Below are positions 36,076-41,502 of a stretch of DNA of 41,502 nt, piece after piece. Both the position numbers and the translations under genes were made by a program. How positions within the stretch are numbered: position 1 is the stretch's first letter; every line of letters starts with the position of its first letter. The stretch comes from a virus. Location: positions 1 to 41,502 of IMG/VR virus record IMGVR_UViG_3300037071_003849; one strand, 5' to 3'. Below the pieces are notes generated by a model. It saw only the letters and a list, made by a program, of their open reading frames with translations, searched no databases and had not been told where the DNA came from.

Positions 36076-38007
36076 GTGGCTGACCTCGGCAAGCAGTTCT
36101 GGCGCTGGACGGGTCTGCGCGGTTACTCCCAGCGCAGTGCGCCGCAGACCATGCCAGACGATATGGCCCAGCGCGCATGGGACATTCAACTGGAGCCGGG
36201 CACACTCGGCCGCCGCCGCCGCTCACTCGTCGCCATCGACCTGACTGGTGGACCGACCACACCCATCAACTATCTCGCCGTCTACCGCCCGCGCGATCCC
36301 GCACTGAGCCCGCAGTTATGGGCCTTCAGCGGCACCGCGCTACTCGCCGCCCATTCACGGCTCGGCACGACCTGGACCGCGCATGCCCTGTCTGATGCCG
36401 GAGTCATTCCCGCCATCGTCTGCGCGGTGCAGTTCAATAACAAACTGTTCGTGGCCTACGACTCGAATGTCAACCGCCTGCACGTGTATGACGGGACCTC
36501 CATCCGCCGCGTCGGTCTGGGGCAGCAAGGGGTCGCACCCACCGTCGCCAATACCGGCGCTGGAGCCTACCCCGCCACCGCCCGCTTCTATCGCACCCAA
36601 TGGCTGATCAAGAACGGGTCAGATGTGCAGGCGATGTCGGAACTCTCCCCGGCGGTGAGTTTTACCCCCTCAGGTGCCGGACTCGCCGCACGTGTCACCG
36701 TGGCGCCCGCCGCCATTGGCGATCAGCCCACCCACTGGCGTCTGTATGGACTGCTCGGCACGCTCGGCGACACCTACGACCTCTACGAACAAGTGGGCAG
36801 CGATACCGTCGTCGCCACCACGTTCATCGACGACACCACCAACCCGGCCAACTACAGCGGCGCCCAGCCCACTGCACAGGGCACCAATGTCCCGTGGCCC
36901 AGCGTGAAGTACCTGACCACGGACGGCAACCGCCTGCTTGGCGCCGGGGTGTGGGAAACCACCGCCGTCGCCTGGGAAACCACCCCGAAGCCGAACCGCG
37001 TCTACTTCTCCCGTGTCCTCGGCTCGAGCGACCTTGGCGACGATGAGTCCATCCCGAACACCACCGACCAAGCCAACTGGATCGATGTCGGGGAGGACAG
37101 CGAAGCCATTACGGGCCTCAGCGAACCGGTCGATGGCGTGGTCTTCGTCTTCCAGGGGCATCACATGCATGCACTGGTGCCCACCGGCATCGACACGCTC
37201 CCCTACAAAGAGGAACTCGTCTCGGCGCAGATTGGACTGGCCCCCGACCCCACGGCGCACCGGACGATTACCGCCGTGGCCGGCGTCGTCTATTTCGACA
37301 CGCCGAATGGTCTGTATCGCTTCTCGCCCACGGGTGGACTCGCACAGGCCGGGTGGGATCTGACGACTGAGTTCGGCGGCGGCTTCGGGTATGGCGGAGC
37401 GGCGTGGGATGACTTCCAGCAGCAACTCGTGCTCATCCGGCCCGGCATTCGTGAACTGAACGTCTACAGCCCCACGTTTGCCAGCCAGACCCCGCAGGGC
37501 CTCAGGGGCGGCTGGGTGCAGTGGTTTCCGATGGGGTTTTCGACCGTCGATGCCATCGTGCCCTTTGAAAGCACCGGGGCGAGCGATCCCCGCTGGGTGG
37601 TCCTTGCGGGCCTCGATACGGGCGGCACCACACCGCTCCTGCACGTCTTCAGCACGACGGCGGTCAGCGATGTGGGCGGCAGTTATCAGCCAGAGGTCAT
37701 CTCGCACGCGCATGTCGTGGGCCTCAACATGAGCGCCTACGCGCCGCTCCTGGAAGTGACGGTGCAACTCGCCGCCGATGTCGTGCCGCAGTTGTCGTAT
37801 CGGCTGGACTGGACGCGCGAGATTCGAGGGCCGGTCTCCGCGCCATCGCTCCTCACGGTCGGGTTTGCGTCACGACTCGCCGTGCGTGTGGATGGCCTGG
37901 AGGCGTCCGATGCCTATGCCCTGCAAGTCTGGCTCGTCTGGCACGCGAGTCAAACCGGGACGGTCGATGCCGTGACCGTGCCGCTGCATCCACAGGAGCC
38001 GCGATGA
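36076..38007 (+). CDS. Beta-propeller-like tail hub/nozzle protein
   Basis: 643 aa from GTG 36076. Repeated beta strands with Trp/Tyr/Asp turns (NYLAVYRPRDP, LFVAYDSNVNRLHVYDGT, THWRLYGLLGTLGDTYDLYEQ, VVYFDTPNGLYRFSPTGG) suggest blades of a propeller, as in podovirus tail hub/nozzle proteins such as T7 gp12 or P22 gp10. Length is similar. It follows the adaptor gene and precedes the fibre-like gene. Confidence 0.7.
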   Translation: MADLGKQFWRWTGLRGYSQRSAPQTMPDDMAQRAWDIQLEPGTLGRRRRSLVAIDLTGGPTTPINYLAVYRPRDPALSPQLWAFSGTALLAAHSRLGTTWTAHALSDAGVIPAIVCAVQFNNKLFVAYDSNVNRLHVYDGTSIRRVGLGQQGVAPTVANTGAGAYPATARFYRTQWLIKNGSDVQAMSELSPAVSFTPSGAGLAARVTVAPAAIGDQPTHWRLYGLLGTLGDTYDLYEQVGSDTVVATTFIDDTTNPANYSGAQPTAQGTNVPWPSVKYLTTDGNRLLGAGVWETTAVAWETTPKPNRVYFSRVLGSSDLGDDESIPNTTDQANWIDVGEDSEAITGLSEPVDGVVFVFQGHHMHALVPTGIDTLPYKEELVSAQIGLAPDPTAHRTITAVAGVVYFDTPNGLYRFSPTGGLAQAGWDLTTEFGGGFGYGGAAWDDFQQQLVLIRPGIRELNVYSPTFASQTPQGLRGGWVQWFPMGFSTVDAIVPFESTGASDPRWVVLAGLDTGGTTPLLHVFSTTAVSDVGGSYQPEVISHAHVVGLNMSAYAPLLEVTVQLAADVVPQLSYRLDWTREIRGPVSAPSLLTVGFASRLAVRVDGLEASDAYALQVWLVWHASQTGTVDAVTVPLHPQEPR

Positions 38008-38531
38008 AGTTCGGCACGAGCCTGGTGAAGTTCGGGTCGGTGGGCGACGTCGCGCTGGAACTTCGCAAAGCCCTCACCGCGATTGCCGCCGGCTGGAATG
38101 TCGAGCACACCGCGGAGGGCACGCATGCCTTCCCCGAACAATCATGGACCCCGGTCATTGGCGGCAGCACCTCCACCACCGGACAGACCTACAGTGCCCA
38201 ACTGGGGCGGGTGATCCGAACCGGCGCGCTGGTGACGGCGTTTTTCGATGTGACGCTGACCGCCAAGGGCACCATCGTCGGCTCGCTGCAGATCTCCGGG
38301 TTGCCGTGGGCCATCCGCAGCCATCAGCCGGGCGTTGGCGTGCTGCCGTTCTGGTCGGGCATGAATACGGCCTTCGTGCTGCTGACCGGCTACGGGGATG
38401 CGGGCACCACGAAGATGACGCTCATCGGACAGACCGCGGCGGCGACCGGGCTCAATACGCTCCTGTCCACGGCTGACATTACCAACACGACGAACCTCGT
38501 GGGCTCCATCACCTATCTGACCGAGGACTAG
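38004..38531 (+). CDS. Short tail-fibre-like protein
   Basis: 175 aa, ATG coupled to the hub stop (ATGA) with AGGAG 5 nt upstream. After a helical N-terminus (GSVGDVALELRKALTAIAAGW) comes a beta-rich jellyroll-like domain (YSAQLGRVIRTGALVTAFFDVTLTAKGTI, IGQTAAATG). The N-terminal helix could dock on the hub; the C-terminal part could be receptor-binding. Inferred from position and composition. Confidence 0.55.
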   Translation: MKFGTSLVKFGSVGDVALELRKALTAIAAGWNVEHTAEGTHAFPEQSWTPVIGGSTSTTGQTYSAQLGRVIRTGALVTAFFDVTLTAKGTIVGSLQISGLPWAIRSHQPGVGVLPFWSGMNTAFVLLTGYGDAGTTKMTLIGQTAAATGLNTLLSTADITNTTNLVGSITYLTED

Positions 38532-38535
38532 CCAC

Positions 38536-40170
38536 ATGGCGAAAAACTACACCTACGGCTATGACCCCTACGAAGGCTACGGCGACGTCCAGCACTTGCT
38601 GCAGGACGAACTCAACCGGGAAGACGGCGGCGACGGCAACCGCGATCAGGGTGGGGATGTGAACCTGCCGCTGACCCCGCCCCCCGGTGCGCCCACACAG
38701 CCAGGCGCCGGAGCGACCGGCTACTACGACTACGTCGATCGCAATGCCGGCCGATCCCCGCTGGATGTGCTGTCAGGCGCCTATGACGAATTTCTCGGCC
38801 GTCCCGCCGGACCGGGTGAAGCCGCCCTGCACTACGGCCCCGCGTCCGTGGGCTATGCCGGCGGCGGGCTCAGGGGTGGTGTCGGCGAGATTTACAACAG
38901 CCCGGAAGCCATCGCCTACCGCAGCCGCGGTGCCAGCACGACGACGCCCCCACCGCCGTCCACGCCGCCGCCCCCCAGCGGACCAGCGAATCTGACCCCG
39001 CAGGAACCGGGGATCACCTCTGCACCGCGCCCGCCCAATCCCGACTGGCAATCCGTCGCCTATACCGGCGAAGGCACCACCGCCTCCACCCGCGCCCCGC
39101 GTTTGAGCAAGAACGCACAGGGGCAGTGGGTCCTGACCGAGCACGGCAATACCCGCGTGCTGCAACCCTCCGAAGTTGGCAATGCGCAGTCCTACGTCGA
39201 TGACTTCCGCAGCCAGAACCCGACCGGCTTCATTCAGCCCGGCTCCCCCGGCTACGATGCGACACAGGCGACCACCAACGAGCAGTACCCACGCATCACC
39301 GGTCAGACCACGACGACCACGACTCCCCCGCCGCCCAATACCACCACGACCGGCCGCACCGGCTTCGGTGGCGTCAGTCTCGACCCACGCACAGGCGGCG
39401 GTGCCGGAGGCCAATGGAGCGGATTCAACTTGGATCGCGCACTGGCCGGTGGCGACCCCAACTCCATCAAGGACGCCTTCGCCAGATTCGGCCAAGGCTT
39501 CAATTTCGATCCGACCGGCAAGAGCAAGGAAGAGATAGAAGCCTATCTGCGCTCACAACTGCCCAATGCGAAAGCCTACGGCCTGAAGATTACCGATGTC
39601 CGCGGCGACCAGATCCAGATTGCCACCGCCGAGAACCCCGAAGGCACCTGGGTCGATGTCGTCGGCAATGCCGGCGGGCAGGGTGCGTCACCGTGGCAGT
39701 GGATTGACCAGTCCTATCTGGGCGATGAAGGCGGCGGCACGACTGGCGGTGGCGGTGGACAGTTCCAGTCGCAGTTTCAGTCGCTCATCGGCAACCGCAC
39801 GCCGTCCTATGCGACGTTGCAGGCGCTCGAGCCGGAACTGAACCGCGCCGGCTTCAAACTCGTTCGCAATGCCAGCGGCACGGGGGCCGACCTGCAACTG
39901 CCCACGGGGGAAATTGTCGATGTCATCGCCGGCCAGACCGGCCCCACGGGCGGCACGTCGTGGCAGTGGCTCACCGGAGATGGCGGCGGGGGCACCGCGG
40001 GTGGCGGGCAGCGTATCGACTATGACACTGCCGGCCAGGAAGACCCGCTGACCGCTGGCCTCGGGGGATCCGCCCTCTTCCAGCAACTCATGCAGGCGCT
40101 GATGCAGGCCATTCAAGGCCAGCGCTCCCCGACCAACCAGCAGAACCTGCAGACCCTGCTGAACCGGTAG
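38536..40170 (+). CDS. Large Gly/Pro/Thr-rich virion protein with a duplicated domain
   Basis: 544 aa. Begins KNYTYGYDPYEGYGDVQ, then Pro/Gly/Thr linkers (TTTPPPPSTPPPP style). Two copies of a roughly 70-residue domain follow (about 39499-39711 and 39775-39972), each ending in a VDV...WQW pattern with Gly-rich spacers. Such multi-domain, low-complexity proteins are common among tail-associated or ejected proteins. Function unknown. Confidence 0.6.
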   Translation: MAKNYTYGYDPYEGYGDVQHLLQDELNREDGGDGNRDQGGDVNLPLTPPPGAPTQPGAGATGYYDYVDRNAGRSPLDVLSGAYDEFLGRPAGPGEAALHYGPASVGYAGGGLRGGVGEIYNSPEAIAYRSRGASTTTPPPPSTPPPPSGPANLTPQEPGITSAPRPPNPDWQSVAYTGEGTTASTRAPRLSKNAQGQWVLTEHGNTRVLQPSEVGNAQSYVDDFRSQNPTGFIQPGSPGYDATQATTNEQYPRITGQTTTTTTPPPPNTTTTGRTGFGGVSLDPRTGGGAGGQWSGFNLDRALAGGDPNSIKDAFARFGQGFNFDPTGKSKEEIEAYLRSQLPNAKAYGLKITDVRGDQIQIATAENPEGTWVDVVGNAGGQGASPWQWIDQSYLGDEGGGTTGGGGGQFQSQFQSLIGNRTPSYATLQALEPELNRAGFKLVRNASGTGADLQLPTGEIVDVIAGQTGPTGGTSWQWLTGDGGGGTAGGGQRIDYDTAGQEDPLTAGLGGSALFQQLMQALMQAIQGQRSPTNQQNLQTLLNR

Positions 40171-40422
40171 ATGACCATGAAGAATGTGCAGCGGGCCGGG
40201 CTTGATACCGGCTGTCAAGGGGTCCGATCGGTGGCGACGTGGTTGCCGTCCGTGAATCGGCGGCTCGGTGCCACGCGACGTAGCAAGCGATCTGCACTGC
40301 CTGTTGGGCTGCATGCGGGACGTCCCTATGCCTCGCACTCGCTCGATGCCCCCACTGACGCTTTACGAGGCTCGATTGGCTGCGTGTCCGTCCACGCCGC
40401 CGCTGCACACCAGGTAACATAA
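40171..40422 (+). CDS. Possible basic small protein filling the gap
   Basis: 83 aa. ATG 40171 follows the previous TAG directly and its TAA ends one base before the next ATG, an exact fit. The sequence is basic, Arg/Ser/His-rich, and not obviously related to the neighbours. It contains no recognised domain. It could be chance or a distinct small gene; coding bias is not convincing. Confidence 0.3.
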   Translation: MTMKNVQRAGLDTGCQGVRSVATWLPSVNRRLGATRRSKRSALPVGLHAGRPYASHSLDAPTDALRGSIGCVSVHAAAAHQVT

Positions 40423-40423
40423 C

Positions 40424-41502
40424 ATGCCCTACGACCTCACCCAGGCCAAACAGAAAGTCACCGACTACGCCACCGGGAAGTACGGCCGCGGCCCGACCGA
40501 TGATGAGTGGGGCCAGATCGGCCAGGGCATCGACTACAGCCAGGGCGTCAGTGACGCGCAACTGCAGCAAGCGTACGGCAATGTCGACAAGCTCGCCAGT
40601 TCCTACGGCGCCCCGCAAGGCAACCTGACACCGGGGCCACCGCCAGCGAACACGACACCGCCTCCGGCGACCAACCTGACCCCGCCGCCGCAGACCGGCA
40701 CGGCACAGACCGCCTTTACCGGCGTCGACCCGGCAAGCACGCGCACGGGCCTGCAAGCACAGTCGGAACTGCAACGCCTCATCGGCCGTGCCCTGACCCC
40801 GCAGGAGCTCCAGCAAGCCCAGACCCTCACCGGCTACACCGACCCGACCGGACAGGCGCCACTCTCCGGCACCCAGTGGAACCAACTGCTACAGGCCGCC
40901 TCGCAGCAAACGCCCGGCTCGACCTATACGCCGCCCACGACCCCCACGCCGCCGCCGGCCGCCACCACCACTCCCCCGCCACCGCCGACTGGTCCGGTCA
41001 CCCCGCCCTACGGCGTGAACGTCCCGAAGAACCTGCAGGATCTCATCGGTAACCTGTTCAACCAGCAGCCCGCCTCACCGATTCAGAGCGCCTATGAGAC
41101 CTCGCTGCTGGACTTGATCAACAAGTCGCAGCAGCCCGTGAGCCTCGACGACCCGAACCTGTCGCGGCAGTCAGAGACGTATCGCGCCTCGAGGCAGCGG
41201 GGCACGGAACGGCAGCGCTCAGCCCTGGCGGAACGTGCGGCACAGACCGGAACACTCGGCGCCGGCGGCTTCGATACGGCAGTCGGAAACCTCTACGGGG
41301 ATGAGTCACGGGACATCGCCTCGAAGGACACCGACATCATCGTGGGGGAAATGACGGCCCGGCGCAACCAACTGACCCAGGCGCTCCAGCTCGCACAGGC
41401 CACAGGCAACGCCGAAGCCGCACGGCTGCTGCAGACGCAACTGGGCTTGCTCGATGCATCCATCCAGAGCACGGCTATCGAACAGCAGGGGTCACTTGGC
41501 CG
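40424..41502 (+). CDS. Pro/Gln-rich virion protein; continues past the contig end to base 261
   Basis: Start ATG 40424; joined to bases 129-261 it encodes 403 aa. The N-terminal 65 residues resemble a helical domain (DLTQAKQKVTDYATGKYG), then a Pro/Thr-rich linker (TTPTPPPAATTTPPPPP) and, from residue about 220, a Gln/Arg-rich helical C-terminus (YRASRQRGTERQRSALAERA). Together with the following 325-aa protein it probably belongs to the tail/ejection set. Function unknown. Confidence 0.7.
   Translation, partial: MPYDLTQAKQKVTDYATGKYGRGPTDDEWGQIGQGIDYSQGVSDAQLQQAYGNVDKLASSYGAPQGNLTPGPPPANTTPPPATNLTPPPQTGTAQTAFTGVDPASTRTGLQAQSELQRLIGRALTPQELQQAQTLTGYTDPTGQAPLSGTQWNQLLQAASQQTPGSTYTPPTTPTPPPAATTTPPPPPTGPVTPPYGVNVPKNLQDLIGNLFNQQPASPIQSAYETSLLDLINKSQQPVSLDDPNLSRQSETYRASRQRGTERQRSALAERAAQTGTLGAGGFDTAVGNLYGDESRDIASKDTDIIVGEMTARRNQLTQALQLAQATGNAEAARLLQTQLGLLDASIQSTAIEQQGSLG
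41377..41502. repeat. Right copy of the 126-bp terminal direct repeat (contig overlap)
   Basis: Identical to bases 3-128, continuing the reading frame of the gene that starts at 40424. The length is close to 127, a common assembler k-mer, which supports overlap of a circular assembly. Confidence 0.93.

Noticed and set aside
36670-37767. 365-codon minus-strand frame opposite the hub gene
   Set aside because: Antisense shadow with no recognisable domain; the plus-strand protein has consistent beta-propeller-like repeats.

Overview
The window is a complete or near-complete genome of a tailed double-stranded DNA bacteriophage (class Caudoviricetes), assembled as a circular or terminally redundant contig. 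Bases 3-128 are repeated exactly at 41377-41502, and a virion gene starting at 40424 runs off the right end and finishes at 261, so the unique length is about 41.37 kb. DNA is GC-rich. There is a terminase, portal, scaffold, capsid, adaptor and propeller-like hub but no tape measure, sheath or baseplate, and several ejection-type proteins follow. This points to a short-tailed (podovirus-like) particle. The host cannot be named from the sequence; no tRNA gene was seen.

Layout. (1) Rightward late module, 24.3 kb through the contig end to 5.6 kb: small terminase-like protein, three small genes, a large terminase split by an in-frame stop, portal, an antisense HNH insertion, zinc-ribbon proteins, a structured RNA/terminator, scaffold, major capsid protein, a probable decoration protein, adaptor, hub, fibre-like protein, proline/glycine-rich virion proteins, ejection-type proteins, a small double-TM protein and a glycoside-hydrolase-like enzyme. 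(2) A short leftward group at 5.5-6.9 kb: an HNH endonuclease and three small membrane proteins with holin/XhlA-like architecture, diverging from a rightward gene at 7.0 kb. (3) A long leftward early region, 19.3 to 7.5 kb, packed with ATGA/GTGA overlaps. It encodes a Cro-like regulator, HNH proteins, a ParB-domain/radical-SAM fusion with a TcmP-like partner, ERF annealing protein, YqaJ exonuclease, a NinB-like protein, many very small zinc-ribbon proteins, a VRR-NUC-like nuclease, a MazG-like pyrophosphohydrolase and a PAPS-reductase-like PP-loop protein. (4) A regulatory/accessory region, 19.0-24.3 kb: divergent HTH regulators around a switch with inverted-repeat operators, RHH proteins, a GIY-YIG protein with an integrase-like N-terminus, small membrane proteins, an IPT/TIG-domain protein and a leftward operon ended by a strong terminator.

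How it fits together. The two HTH genes facing each other across operators suggest a temperate-style switch, but no integrase, replication initiator, helicase, primase or polymerase was recognised. DNA replication would therefore depend on the host, helped by the phage ERF/YqaJ recombination pair. The most unusual parts are: the ParB-radical SAM protein with its partner and an internal 26-bp perfect palindrome; the in-frame TAA in the large terminase; the integrase-arm/GIY-YIG chimera sharing an operator-like motif with the lysogeny switch; a probably leaderless, self-regulated RHH gene; a structured RNA ahead of the capsid operon; and a chain of translationally coupled zinc microproteins, one of them broken by an in-frame TGA.
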